A stretch of 64,000 nt of DNA from Acidovorax sp. GBBC 1281. GTDB taxonomy: Bacteria > Pseudomonadota > Gammaproteobacteria > Burkholderiales > Burkholderiaceae_C. The stretch is from assembly GCF_028473645.1 (NCBI RefSeq), contig NZ_CP097269.1, positions 5,355,501 to 5,419,500 of the forward strand, in the 5' to 3' direction. The translations under genes were made by a program, and so were the position numbers. Of the stretch, positions 10,208 to 19,009 are shown in pieces. A model generated the notes under the pieces. It was not told the DNA's origin. It did not search any database and worked only from the letters and a program-made list of their open reading frames with translations. Within the stretch, counting starts at the first letter, position 1. Each line of letters begins with the position of its first letter.

Positions 10208-11293
10208 ATGCAACGCCATCTCTGCAAGACCCTGACCGCGCTGCTCGGCGGCACGGTCGTTCTTCAAGCCCATGCCGCGCCGCAGGAGACTGCGGCTTCT
10301 GCACCCATTGCCGTCCAGGCGCAGGGCAGTTTCGCGGTCGGCGGCACCGTCGTGCAAAGTCCTGGCACCTACGTCCTCGGACAGCCGGGACCGGCCGGGC
10401 AGACCTTGCACGGCGACCATGCCCGCGTGACCTACCAGATCCCGGTGAACGCGCGCCAGCTGCCCCTGGTGATGTGGCACGGCTTCGGCGTGTTCTCCAA
10501 AACGTGGGAGACCACGCCCGATGGCCGCGAAGGGTTCCAGACGATCTTTCTGCGCCGCCGATTTCCGGTCTACCTCGTCGATCAGCCGCGCAGAGGGGGT
10601 GCCGGCCGCAGCACCGTGGCCGGCCAGATCACGGCGGAGCCCGACGAGCAGCGCTGGTTCAACGTTTTTCGCCTGGGTGTCTGGCCGAATTTCTATCCGC
10701 AAGTGCAGTTTCCGGGCGACCCGGAGTCCTTGAACCAGTTCTTTCGGCAAATGGCGCCCGACACCGGCCCCCTGGACAACCCCGTGGCCGTCGATGCCAT
10801 GTCCGCGCTGTTCCGGCGCATCGGGCCCGGCGTGCTGGTGACGCACTCCTACAGCGGCTGGCTCGGCTGGAAGGCCGTCATGGACAACCCCGCCATCCGC
10901 GCCGTCGTCTCCTACGAGCCCGGAAGCGGCTTTGTGTTTCCCGAACGCGAAGTGCCCCCCACCCTGCCCAGCCTGACCGGCCCGCTGAACGGGGTCGCGG
11001 TGCCGATGGCGCAGTTCAAGGCGCTCACGCGGATTCCCATCGTCCTCTACTACGGCGACAACATCCCTGAAGCGCCGAGCACGGACCCCGGACTGGACAA
11101 CTGGCGCGTGCGGCTGGCAATGGCACGGCTGTGGGTCGAGGCCGTCAACCGGCATGGCGGCGACGCGAAGCTGGTGCTTCTTCCCGAGATCGGAATACGC
11201 GGCAACACGCATTTCCCGTTCTCCGACCTGAACAACGTGCAGGTGGCCGATCAGATGCAGCAGTTTCTGTCCAGCAAGCGGCTGGATCGATAG
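10208..11293 (+). CDS. Exported alpha/beta hydrolase
   Basis: 361 residues. The ATG at 10208 is preferred because it follows a GGAGGA ribosome binding site. An in-frame ATG at 10169 overlaps the previous stop and would place charged residues before the signal peptide (LTALLGGTVVLQAHA). LPLVMWHGFGVFSKTW is the oxyanion strand, VTHSYSGWLG the nucleophile elbow with Ser, and GNTHFPFSD contains the probable catalytic His. It is the last gene of the operon that begins at 6663; two exported hydrolases in one operon suggest stepwise ester or lactone breakdown outside the cytoplasm (inference). Confidence 0.8.
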   Translation: MQRHLCKTLTALLGGTVVLQAHAAPQETAASAPIAVQAQGSFAVGGTVVQSPGTYVLGQPGPAGQTLHGDHARVTYQIPVNARQLPLVMWHGFGVFSKTWETTPDGREGFQTIFLRRRFPVYLVDQPRRGGAGRSTVAGQITAEPDEQRWFNVFRLGVWPNFYPQVQFPGDPESLNQFFRQMAPDTGPLDNPVAVDAMSALFRRIGPGVLVTHSYSGWLGWKAVMDNPAIRAVVSYEPGSGFVFPEREVPPTLPSLTGPLNGVAVPMAQFKALTRIPIVLYYGDNIPEAPSTDPGLDNWRVRLAMARLWVEAVNRHGGDAKLVLLPEIGIRGNTHFPFSDLNNVQVADQMQQFLSSKRLDR

Positions 11294-11384
11294 GGTGATT
11301 CGACAGACGGGCAGAGCGCCTGCTTGCAGGGAAAGCCTTCGGACACGAGTTCGCGTGGCAAAGACAACAGCCTCTCCACCGGCT

Positions 11385-12194
11385 TCATATCTCGCCCAGA
11401 AACCGCCTCAGCCAACCCGTGACGGCATCGGGGCACTCCAGGGACGGCAGATGCGCCACGCCGTGCGACGCGATCCCCTGTGCATTCGGCATCTGGTCTG
11501 CGGCCATCTGGGCGCGCTGCTGAACGTGGGGGAAATCCAGGTCTCCCCAGACCACCCGGGCAGGCAATCGAATCTCCGCGAGCCGGCCGTACACCGGCAC
11601 GTTGTCTGTCTCTCCGCCCCGGAGCCTGTTCGCGATGGCGATCGCATTCATCGCCAGGAACAGCTTTCGCGCGTCACCCCCCACCCGGAGTTCGGGCGAC
11701 AGGGGGCCGTCCAGCCAGAGGCGTGCCTTGATACGGTTCAGTGCCACCCAGTCCTGCGCCTGCTCCGCGAGTTGCTGCCCTCGCAGCAGGCTTTCGATCT
11801 CGGGGGGATACGCCGGCGCCGGGGCGCCGCTGAGCGAGGGGGCGATCAGAAAGAGGCCCCGCACCCTGGACGGATGCGCCAACGCCATCTCCAGCGCGAT
11901 GCGGCCACCCTGGGAGCAGGCCACCACGACAGCCGGTTCCGTCACGCCCAGGCCCTCCAGAACGGCCAACCCATCCGCCATCGATGACGAATCGACCGTG
12001 CGCAGGGGCGAGTCACCGAATCCGGGGCGGTCATAGGCCATCACCCGGCAGGTGCCGGCCAATGCGCCCATCTGGGCCGCCCACATGCGCCTGTCGCAGA
12101 CCGCAGCGTGGAGGAGCACGACGGGCAGGCCTTGCCCCATGGCCTGCACCGACAGCAGCGATCCTTGCGACGGGAGGGTCCTCGTTTCTGTCAT
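11385..12194 (-). CDS. Alpha/beta hydrolase
   Basis: 269 residues, no signal peptide. PVVLLHAAVCDRRMW is the oxyanion motif, VVVACSQGGRIALEMA the nucleophile elbow (Ser) and GVAHLPSLECP the catalytic His region. An acid in WGDLDFPHV completes the triad. It resembles 3-oxoadipate enol-lactonase-like and non-haem peroxidase-like hydrolases in length and order, but nothing here fixes the substrate. It ends 91 bp from the convergent exported hydrolase. The LysR gene at 12291 lies upstream on the same strand. Confidence 0.82.
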   Translation of the reverse strand: MTETRTLPSQGSLLSVQAMGQGLPVVLLHAAVCDRRMWAAQMGALAGTCRVMAYDRPGFGDSPLRTVDSSSMADGLAVLEGLGVTEPAVVVACSQGGRIALEMALAHPSRVRGLFLIAPSLSGAPAPAYPPEIESLLRGQQLAEQAQDWVALNRIKARLWLDGPLSPELRVGGDARKLFLAMNAIAIANRLRGGETDNVPVYGRLAEIRLPARVVWGDLDFPHVQQRAQMAADQMPNAQGIASHGVAHLPSLECPDAVTGWLRRFLGEI

Positions 12195-12290
12195 CGCGCT
12201 CTCCAGGTGATCGCATGGCGTTGGAATGGGCTACCTTGGGTGGTGGGATCTCCGGCGGCGGCTGTGCGCATTGTCATCGGTGCGCGAGCG

Positions 12291-13196
12291 TCAGGACGGC
12301 AATGGCGCCCCACCCAGGCGCTCGGCCAGAAAGTCGATGAAGCTGCGCAGCTTGAGCGGCATCTGTCGCCGGCTGGCATACACCGCATACAGCGTGCCCA
12401 CGAACTCCGCATCGCCCGGCAACTGCACCAGCCGCCCGCTGGCCAGGTCGTCGTCCACCAGCCATGCGGGCAGGAAGGCCGCGCCCATGCCTGCCACCAC
12501 GGCGTGGTAGCTCAGGGTGCTGTCACTGGACTTCATCACGGCGTCGATGTGCCGGTGCATGCCTTCCTGCAGGGCATTCTTGAGGCGCTCGAGTTGCACG
12601 TAGTTGGGCATGACCATCGGGATGGGCCGGGGCGCACCGCCCGAATCAACGCCCTCGTCGGGGCCGGGCTGGAAGCCGGGCGCCGCGACCAGATGGAACG
12701 CCATCTGGCACAGGGGCCGCGCGATCAGCTGGGGCGCGGGCTCGGCGGTCATGCGCAGCGCCACGTCGAACCCCTCCGAGACGAGGTCCACCATGCGGTT
12801 GTCCAGGTGCAGGTCCAGCCGCACCTCGGGGCATGCCCGGCGATAGTCGGCCAGCAGCCGGGCAAAGCGCGGCGTCGCACACCACACGGGGGCGCTGATG
12901 CGCAACTCGCCCCGCGGCCGGTTCTGCCCGTGGCCCACCGAGGCCGCGGCGGCGTCGAGCAGTTCCAGCGCCTGCCGGCCCTGCTCGTAGAAGGCCGTGC
13001 CGGCCTCCGTCAGGCTCATGCTGCGGCTCGTGCGGTGCAGCAGGCGCGCGCCCAGCGTGCGTTCCAGCCGGGCGATGTGCTTGCTCACCATGGGCGGCGC
13101 CATGCCCAGGCGGTCCGCGGCGGCACTGAAGCTGCCGACTTCGACGATCGCCTGGAACACGCGCAGGCCGGTCAGTTCCAGGTCTGCAGGGTTCAT
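12291..13196 (-). CDS. LysR-family transcriptional regulator
   Basis: 301 residues from MNPADLELTGLRVFQAI (ATG 13194-13196). An in-frame ATG at 13223 would add nine residues; neither has a strong ribosome binding site. HTH: SFSAAADRLGMAPPMVSKHIARLE. The effector domain is the CrgA-like type (GELRISAPVWCATPRFARLLADY). It is divergent from the DoxX and DODA-dioxygenase genes at 13323-14642, its likely targets, with an inverted repeat between them. Confidence 0.87.
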   Translation of the reverse strand: MNPADLELTGLRVFQAIVEVGSFSAAADRLGMAPPMVSKHIARLERTLGARLLHRTSRSMSLTEAGTAFYEQGRQALELLDAAAASVGHGQNRPRGELRISAPVWCATPRFARLLADYRRACPEVRLDLHLDNRMVDLVSEGFDVALRMTAEPAPQLIARPLCQMAFHLVAAPGFQPGPDEGVDSGGAPRPIPMVMPNYVQLERLKNALQEGMHRHIDAVMKSSDSTLSYHAVVAGMGAAFLPAWLVDDDLASGRLVQLPGDAEFVGTLYAVYASRRQMPLKLRSFIDFLAERLGGAPLPS

Positions 13197-13238
13197 GGTT
13201 GCCAAAGAAGGAAAGGATGCCATCACTCTAACGCCATC

Positions 13239-13258
13239 GATTTCCTTTGGGGGAAATC
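13239..13258. promoter_or_regulatory. Inverted repeat in the LysR/DoxX divergent promoter
   Basis: GATTTCC (13239-13245) and GGAAATC (13252-13258) are perfect arms separated by 6 bp. This is close to the size of a LysR recognition site. It lies about 43 bp upstream of the LysR start and 65 bp upstream of the DoxX start. Confidence 0.45.
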
Positions 13259-13322
13259 TTAAATTGCGTCCAGTCCCATCCCTTTTCATCGCCACGCGCT
13301 GTGGCCCCTTTGGAGAACCGCC

Positions 13323-13763
13323 ATGCCCGCCACCCCGTATTCGCCCACCGCCTCCACCCCGTCCGCGGGCCGAGCGCTGCGTATCGGCCTCTGGATCGCC
13401 CAGGTGCTGGTCGCCGCGGTGTTCTGCGCCTCGGGCGTCGTGAAGCTGACCACGCCCATTCCCGAACTGAGCGCGATGATGCCGTGGACGGGGCAGTACC
13501 CCGTCGCCTTCGTGCGGGCCATCGGGCTGATCGACATCGCGGGCGGCCTGGGCATCCTGCTGCCCGCGCTGACGCGCATCCTGCCCCGGCTGACCGTGCT
13601 GGCGGCCCTGTGCTGCGTGGTGCTGCAGGGGCTCGCCATCGCCTTTCACCTGAGCCGTGGCGAGGCGATGGTGGTGCCGCTCAACCTCGTGCTGCTGGCG
13701 CTGTGCACCTTCGTGCTGTGGGGCCGCGCCCGGCGCGCGCCGATCCGTCCGCGCGGCGCCTGA
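13323..13763 (+). CDS. DoxX-family inner-membrane protein
   Basis: 146 residues with four predicted membrane spans. The first span carries AVFCASGVVKLTTP, typical of DoxX/DoxD-like small membrane proteins. A GGAGAA ribosome binding site precedes the ATG. It is followed after 54 bp by the DODA dioxygenase and is probably co-transcribed. DoxX proteins are linked to quinone or redox homeostasis; the exact role is unknown. Confidence 0.85.
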   Translation: MPATPYSPTASTPSAGRALRIGLWIAQVLVAAVFCASGVVKLTTPIPELSAMMPWTGQYPVAFVRAIGLIDIAGGLGILLPALTRILPRLTVLAALCCVVLQGLAIAFHLSRGEAMVVPLNLVLLALCTFVLWGRARRAPIRPRGA

Positions 13764-13817
13764 CACCCTCGCCGGCGCCTTTCGCCCTGTACCACCCCCC
13801 CATCCCCACGGACCGCC

Positions 13818-14642
13818 ATGAACCCGCCCTCCTCCCCCCTGCCCACCTATTTCCTGTCGCACGGCGGCGGCCCCTGGCCGTACGTGCAGGAGATGCGCCG
13901 CACCATGCACACGCTGGAGCAGTCGCTGCAGGACATCCCGCGCCAGATCGCCACCCGCCCGCAGGCCGTGCTGGTGGTGTCCGGCCACTGGGAGGACGAG
14001 GCCTTCGCCGTGATGGCCAGCCCCCGGCCGCCGATGGTGTACGACTACTACGGCTTTCCGCCCCACACCTACGAGGTGCGCTACCCGGCGCCGGGCGCAC
14101 CCGCTCTGGCGCAGCGGATCGCGGCCCTTATCGGTGCCGCCGGCCTGCCCAGCAGGCTCGATGCCGAGCGGGGCTTCGACCACGGCACCTTCGCGCCGCT
14201 GCAGGTGATGTATCCGGCCGCCGACGTGCCGGTGATCCAGGTGTCGCTGCAGCACGATCTGGACCCGGCCCAGCACCTGGCCCTCGGCCGCGCACTGGCG
14301 CCGCTGCGCCATGATGGCGTGCTGATCGTCGGCAGCGGGCTGAGCTACCACAACCTGCGCCGCTTCGGCGAGGCCGGGCGGGCGCCTTCGGTGGCGTTCG
14401 ACCAATGGCTGCAGGACGCGCTGGTGCACGCGGATCCGGCCAACCGGCCCGCGCGGCTGATGGGCTGGGAAAGCGCGCCGGCGGCCCGCATCGCCCACCC
14501 GCGCGAGGACCACCTGATTCCGCTCATGGTCGCGGCCGGCGCGGCCGAGGCCGAACGGGCCGACTGCGTGTACCACGAGGAAGGCGTGTACGGCGGCGTG
14601 ACGGCGTCGAGCTTTCGCTTCGGCGCCGGCACGGCACACTGA
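13818..14642 (+). CDS. ygiD: LigB/DODA-type extradiol dioxygenase (YgiD-like)
   Basis: 274 residues, class III extradiol ring-cleavage fold. Metal-binding and catalytic regions are visible: FLSHGGGPWPYV, VVSGHWEDEAF, DHGTFAPLQVMYP, and GSGLSYHNLRRF with the late His. The length matches E. coli YgiD, a 4,5-DOPA extradiol dioxygenase. The pairing with DoxX under a LysR regulator is common in proteobacteria and suggests quinone/catechol detoxification (inference). Confidence 0.85.
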   Translation: MNPPSSPLPTYFLSHGGGPWPYVQEMRRTMHTLEQSLQDIPRQIATRPQAVLVVSGHWEDEAFAVMASPRPPMVYDYYGFPPHTYEVRYPAPGAPALAQRIAALIGAAGLPSRLDAERGFDHGTFAPLQVMYPAADVPVIQVSLQHDLDPAQHLALGRALAPLRHDGVLIVGSGLSYHNLRRFGEAGRAPSVAFDQWLQDALVHADPANRPARLMGWESAPAARIAHPREDHLIPLMVAAGAAEAERADCVYHEEGVYGGVTASSFRFGAGTAH

Positions 14643-14718
14643 AACGCCCGGCAACGCCTGGCCCGGGCGCTTCGGGCATCATGGCAGCCTCTTTCACTGC
14701 ACGCCGCCGCGCCACGCC

Positions 14719-15408
14719 ATGAAGCCCATTCCCGCCCCCGCACGCCTGTCCCCGCTCTTCGTGGCGGCCACCCTGACCCTGGGCGCCGGCGCGGCCATGG
14801 CCCAGACAGCCCCGGCCGCAGCGCCCACGGCGGCATCCCCCGCCGCTGCCCCCGCCCAGACCGTGCGCCTGCGCGGCACCATCGAAGCCGCCACGCCCAC
14901 TTCGCTCACCGTCAAGGAACGCGGCGGGCAGACGGTCACGCTGGCGCTTTCGCCCACGCTGGTGGTGCAGGAGGTCTATCCGATCGCGCTGGGGGACATC
15001 CAGCCGGGCAGCTTCATCGGCACGGCCGCGCTGCCCCAGGCGGACGGCACCCAGCGCGCCATCGCCGTCACGGTGTTCCCCGAATCCGCGCGCGGGGCCG
15101 GCGAGGGCCACCGCCCGTTCGACCTGCAGCCCCAGAGCACCATGACCAACGCCACCGTGGCCGACGTGGCGGGTGTGTCCGATGCCGCCGGCGGGGCCGC
15201 CAAGGGCCGCACGCTGAAGCTCACCTACCAGGGTGGCGAGAAGACCGTCATCGTGCCGCCTGGCGCGCCGGTGGTGACCTTCCGCGGCGGCGACCGCAGC
15301 CTGCTGGTGCCGGGCGCCAGCGTGTCGCTCACCGCGCAGGAGGTGAACGGCACCCCCACGGCCACGCGCATCAACGCCGGACGCAACGGCTTTGCGCTGC
15401 CTTACTGA
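14719..15408 (+). CDS. Exported hypothetical protein of beta-strand character
   Basis: 229 residues. Signal peptide with cleavage near AAMAQTAPA, followed by an Ala/Pro linker and repeating short strands (VRLRGTIEAATPTSLTVKERGG). This resembles DUF5666-type OB-like periplasmic proteins. No catalytic motif or cysteine is seen. The ATG at 14719 lies 76 bp after the dioxygenase stop. Function unknown. Confidence 0.75.
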   Translation: MKPIPAPARLSPLFVAATLTLGAGAAMAQTAPAAAPTAASPAAAPAQTVRLRGTIEAATPTSLTVKERGGQTVTLALSPTLVVQEVYPIALGDIQPGSFIGTAALPQADGTQRAIAVTVFPESARGAGEGHRPFDLQPQSTMTNATVADVAGVSDAAGGAAKGRTLKLTYQGGEKTVIVPPGAPVVTFRGGDRSLLVPGASVSLTAQEVNGTPTATRINAGRNGFALPY

Positions 15409-15409
15409 A

Positions 15410-15928
15410 TCACTGAATCACGGTCTGGGGGGTGGCCTGCGTGGTGGCCTGAACGCCGGACGGCCCCGCCTGGGCCGATGCCGGCAGGCCGAAAATGCGG
15501 TCGAAGCCCCAGTTGAAGACGAAGGTGTAGCAAAGAAAGAAGGCGATCAGCCCCAGGTCCATCACGAAGGCCTGCCACAGGCTGACCTTGAACCACCAGG
15601 CGAACAGCGGCACCAGGGTGAAGACCAGGCCGCCCTCGAACCCGATGGCATGGGCGATGCGGCGCGCCGTGCTGCGCCCGCGCACCGGCTGGCGCGCCTC
15701 CCAGCGCTCGAACGCCCAGTTGAACACGAGGTTCCACACCACCGCGATGGCCGAGGCCGCCACGGCGACCACGCCCGAATGCCCCGGCCCCTGCCCCGTG
15801 AGCCACGCCAGCGCCGCCGTGGCGGCCACGATGGCGATGAGCTCGTACAGGGTGACGTAGAGAACGCGGCGCGGCAGGCCTTGCAGGCCGGTGGGGCGGT
15901 GGGTAGCGGGGGCGGTGTGCGTGGACAT
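15410..15928 (-). CDS. PACE-family multidrug efflux transporter
   Basis: 172 residues with four membrane spans in two tandem repeats of the bacterial transmembrane pair domain. Each half carries the WNLVFNWAFERWEAR / YTFVFNWGFDRIFG signature that defines the AceI-type chlorhexidine/biocide exporters. The essential Glu of family members is present as YVTLYELIAIVA. The last 20 residues are a variable Gln/Thr-rich tail. It is divergent from the LysR gene at 16004, the usual arrangement in which the regulator induces the pump. Confidence 0.9.
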   Translation of the reverse strand: MSTHTAPATHRPTGLQGLPRRVLYVTLYELIAIVAATAALAWLTGQGPGHSGVVAVAASAIAVVWNLVFNWAFERWEARQPVRGRSTARRIAHAIGFEGGLVFTLVPLFAWWFKVSLWQAFVMDLGLIAFFLCYTFVFNWGFDRIFGLPASAQAGPSGVQATTQATPQTVIQ

Positions 15929-16003
15929 GGGGCCACTGTATGTGTGCCAGGCTGATACATAAAGTCAGCTTGTTTCAGTTTTATTGATAGATACTCCGGC
16001 CCC

Positions 16004-16951
16004 ATGGCGTTCTCTTCCGACAGCGTGCAAGTGTTTCTGGCCGTGCTGGACCAGGGCTCGTTCTCGGCCGCGGCGCGGGCGCTGTCGCGCGTGCCCTCGG
16101 CCGTGAGCATGACCATCGCCCACCTCGAAGCCGAGCTGGCCGTGCCGCTGTTCGACCGCACCGGCCGCGAGCCCCGCCCCACCGCCACGGCCCGCGCGCT
16201 GGAGCCCCAGGCGCGGCTGCTGGCGGCGCAGCTCAAGCAGTTGAACGCGCAGGCGCTGGCTCTCACCCAGGGGCTGGAGGAGCGCCTGACCCTGGCCATC
16301 GCGCCCGAGCTGCTGGCCGCCCACTGGCGCAGCCCGCTGGCGGCCCTGGCGCAGGAGCACCCGCTGCTGCAGGTCGAGGTGCTGGCCGCGCCGCAGGCCG
16401 ATGCGCTGGCGCTGCTGCACGCTGGGCGGGCGCAGCTGGCGCTGGTGTTCGAGCGGCCCAGCATGGACGGGCGCGAGGGCTTCCAGGAGGTGGGCAGCGA
16501 AACCCTGGTCGCCGTGATGGCGCCGGGCCACCCCGTGCTGGCCGCCGCGCGGGCCGCGGCCGCAGAGCGCGGCGAGCCCCCGGACGCCGCCCTGCTGCGC
16601 GAGGAGCACCTGACCACCACGCGCCAGATCGTCGTGGCCAGCCGCGACCTGGCGCAGACCGATCCTCGCTTCGTGTTCGCGCGCCACCACTGGCGCACCG
16701 ACAACCACCTGGCGGCGCTGGGCCTGATCGAGGCGGGCCTGGGCTGGGGCTGGCAGCCGCGCGCGCTGGTGCAGCCGCGCATCGCGGCGGGTTCGCTGGT
16801 GGAGATGCCGTTCGAGAACCTGAGCAACGGCGTCGCGCTGTGGGTGGACGTGGTGTGGTCCAAGGAGCGCCCGCTGGGCCTGGGCGCGCGGCGCTTCGTG
16901 GAGCTGATCGACGGGCAGGCCGCGCGGCCTTTGAACCAAAACCGGCCCTAG
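16004..16951 (+). CDS. LysR-family regulator, probable activator of the divergent PACE pump
   Basis: 315 residues. HTH at about 15-38 (SFSAAARALSRVPSAVSMTI), then a LysR substrate domain (QHPLLQVEVLAAP-like region, HWRTDNHLAALGLIEAGLG). 75 bp separate it from the PACE gene, so the two share a control region. The TAG stop at 16949-16951 lies inside the first hairpin arm of the intergenic repeat at 16941-16992. Confidence 0.87.
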   Translation: MAFSSDSVQVFLAVLDQGSFSAAARALSRVPSAVSMTIAHLEAELAVPLFDRTGREPRPTATARALEPQARLLAAQLKQLNAQALALTQGLEERLTLAIAPELLAAHWRSPLAALAQEHPLLQVEVLAAPQADALALLHAGRAQLALVFERPSMDGREGFQEVGSETLVAVMAPGHPVLAAARAAAAERGEPPDAALLREEHLTTTRQIVVASRDLAQTDPRFVFARHHWRTDNHLAALGLIEAGLGWGWQPRALVQPRIAAGSLVEMPFENLSNGVALWVDVVWSKERPLGLGARRFVELIDGQAARPLNQNRP

Positions 16952-16992
16952 CGCATATTCCACTAGGGCGTATTGCTATTTATTTAATAGCA
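16941..16992 (-). repeat. Comamonadaceae-type intergenic repeat, copy 1 (reverse orientation)
   Basis: Two consecutive hairpins: GCCCTAG (16945-16951) with CTAGGGC (16963-16969), and TGCTATT (16974-16980) with AATAGCA (16986-16992). On the minus strand it reads AATAGC...CCCTAGTGGAATATGCGCTAG, the same family as the copies at 24563, 28922 and 40933. Placed just after a stop codon, it may also serve as a terminator. Confidence 0.75.
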
Positions 16993-17011
16993 CAACACTC
17001 CGAGGTACCGG

Positions 17012-17830
17012 CTACAGCTGCACGCTCGCGGTGCCGATGCCGTCGAACGCCACCTCCACCGCATCGCCCAGGCGGGCGTTCAGCCGACCAGTCCAGTTGC
17101 CGGTGGTGACCACCGTGCCGGCCGGCAAGGTGCCGAAGTGCTGCGTGGCATGGCGCAGCCACGCGGCCAGCAGCCAGACGGGGTCGCCCAGCGAATGCGT
17201 GCCCTGGCGCTCCACCGCGTCCTGGCCCGTGATGCGCACCGTGCAGCGCTGCTGCGCCCAGTCGGGCGGCGCACCGGCGTCGAACGGCACCCAGTCGCCC
17301 AGCACCAGCGCGCCGTGCGACTGCTGGTCGGCCAGCGTGAGCAGGCCGGCCACCGCGCCGTCCTGGGCCCAGCGCGTTTCCACGATCTCGATCGACACGG
17401 CCATCGCGTCGACCAGGTGCGCGCCCTCGCCGTCGGCCAGCCGGGCCGCAGTCGCGGCATCCACCGCCTGGCCCAGCCGCAGGGCGATCTCGGCCTCGAT
17501 GCCGCGCAGCGCGAACGGCCAGGCCTGCGCCTGGGCCGGATGGGCCCACACGCCCGCTTCGGGCAGCGGGGCGTGGGTCAGCACGGTCGCCCGGTCCGCG
17601 CCGCCGGACTTCCAGTACCGGGGCACGCCGGTGGACCACCAGCCCAGCGCCTGCGCCACGGCGCCCTGCACGGCATAGGCGGCATCGGCGTCCGGCAGGG
17701 CGGCCGCCAGCGGCTGCGCGTCGGCGGGCACGGCGGTGGCGCGGGCCTGCAGCAGGGCCTGCGCGACCGCGGCAACCCCGGCAACCGGAGGGGAGGAATC
17801 GGCGGAATTCACGGCGGGGTCGACGGGCAT
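17012..17830 (-). CDS. 2-keto-4-pentenoate hydratase-like protein (fumarylacetoacetase superfamily)
   Basis: 272 residues. The fold is that of MhpD/DmpE-type hydratases: YWKSGGADR in the early part, the metal-ligand region GIEAEIALRLGQAV, then VSIEIVETRW and the closing VTTGNWTGRL block. The family hydrates 2-hydroxypenta-2,4-dienoates in meta-cleavage pathways. No other meta-pathway genes are adjacent, so the physiological substrate is uncertain. It is convergent with the LysR/repeat block and divergent from ppk2 (86 bp between starts). Confidence 0.8.
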   Translation of the reverse strand: MPVDPAVNSADSSPPVAGVAAVAQALLQARATAVPADAQPLAAALPDADAAYAVQGAVAQALGWWSTGVPRYWKSGGADRATVLTHAPLPEAGVWAHPAQAQAWPFALRGIEAEIALRLGQAVDAATAARLADGEGAHLVDAMAVSIEIVETRWAQDGAVAGLLTLADQQSHGALVLGDWVPFDAGAPPDWAQQRCTVRITGQDAVERQGTHSLGDPVWLLAAWLRHATQHFGTLPAGTVVTTGNWTGRLNARLGDAVEVAFDGIGTASVQL

Positions 17831-17916
17831 GGCAGGGCTTTCTCGTTCAGGGGCTCGGGCGATGATTGTGCGGCCCGCGCGACACTATGGACTTTCCCAC
17901 CCCACCAGGATCCGCC

Positions 17917-18843
17917 ATGGCCGCCAAAGCCCCCGCCCCCGCTCCCCTGACCCCCGACGAGATCGCCCGGCGCCTGGCGCCATGGCAGCCCGCGCCGGCC
18001 CACGCGGAGCCGGCCGGCAAGGCCGCGAAGGCCGAGGCCAAGGCAGCGGCGAAAGAAGGCCCCCTGCCCGCCCTGGACCTGGCCCGCTTCGACCCCTCGG
18101 CCAAGCCCTTCTCCCAGGGCGACAAGGCCAGCGACAAGGCGCGCGTCGAGGCCCTGGCCCTCGAACTGGACACCCTGCAGGACCTGCTGTACGCCGACAA
18201 GCGCTACAAGCTACTGGTGATCCTGCAGGGCACCGACACCTCCGGCAAGGACGGCACGGTGCGCGGGGTGTTCGGCCGCATGAGCGCGCTGGGCGTGCAC
18301 GCCGTGGGCTGGAAGGCGCCCACCGACACCGAACGCGCCCACGACTACCTCTGGCGCATCCACCAGCAGGTGCCCGGCGCGGGCGAGCTGACCGTGTTCA
18401 ACCGCAGCCACTACGAAGACGTGCTGGTGCCCGTGGTGAACGGCTGGATCACACCCGAGCAGCACCGCCAGCGGCTGGCGCACATCAACGACTTCGAACG
18501 CCTGCTGACCGAAACCGGCACCGTGGTGGTGAAGTTCATGCTGCACATCAGCCGGGACGAGCAGCGCAAGCGCCTGCAGGAGCGCCTGGACGACCCGGCC
18601 AAGCACTGGAAATTCGACCTGGGCGACATCGCCGCGCGCAAGCAGTGGGACGACTACCAGCGCGCCTACGCCACCCTGCTGGCCGCCACGCACACGCCGT
18701 GGGCCCCCTGGACCATCGTGCCTGCCGACTCCAAGACCCACCGCAACCTCATGATCGCCACCGTGCTGCGCGAGGTGCTGGCCCGGCTCGGCCTGCGCTA
18801 CCCCGAAGGCGATCCCGCGCTGGCGGGCATCCAGATGGAATGA
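17917..18843 (+). CDS. ppk2: Polyphosphate kinase 2
   Basis: 308 residues. The ATG at 17917 is chosen because of the AGGA ribosome binding site just upstream; longer in-frame starts at 17887 and 17866 run into the opposite gene's promoter. Walker A: QGTDTSGKDGT. Walker B region: FNRSHYEDVLVP. Lid and base residues: SRDEQRKRLQERLDDP and KFDLGDIAARKQWDDYQ. The enzyme transfers phosphate between polyphosphate and nucleotides in the cytoplasm. The Ala/Lys-rich N-terminus (about 50 residues) is a family-typical extension. Confidence 0.9.
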   Translation: MAAKAPAPAPLTPDEIARRLAPWQPAPAHAEPAGKAAKAEAKAAAKEGPLPALDLARFDPSAKPFSQGDKASDKARVEALALELDTLQDLLYADKRYKLLVILQGTDTSGKDGTVRGVFGRMSALGVHAVGWKAPTDTERAHDYLWRIHQQVPGAGELTVFNRSHYEDVLVPVVNGWITPEQHRQRLAHINDFERLLTETGTVVVKFMLHISRDEQRKRLQERLDDPAKHWKFDLGDIAARKQWDDYQRAYATLLAATHTPWAPWTIVPADSKTHRNLMIATVLREVLARLGLRYPEGDPALAGIQME

Positions 18844-18900
18844 GCCGCGCGACCGCCCGCCGGCCCGCCCTTGAAAAACGGCGTTGCGGCCCGCCGCGAA

Positions 18901-18923
18901 GGTTATGCATGCGGCGCATAACC
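18901..18923. promoter_or_regulatory. 8-bp inverted repeat upstream of glutamate dehydrogenase
   Basis: GGTTATGC (18901-18908) and GCATAACC (18916-18923) form perfect arms around a 7-bp centre, about 90 bp upstream of the gdh start. No T-run follows, so it is more likely an operator than a ppk2 terminator (inference). Confidence 0.45.
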
Positions 18924-19009
18924 CGGTAACACTACGGCCTTGGACAGTTGCCGGGGCCGGGCATAAGCTCCGTCGTCTGAACTGATCCCTCCTTCAAGGA
19001 AACCCCCTC

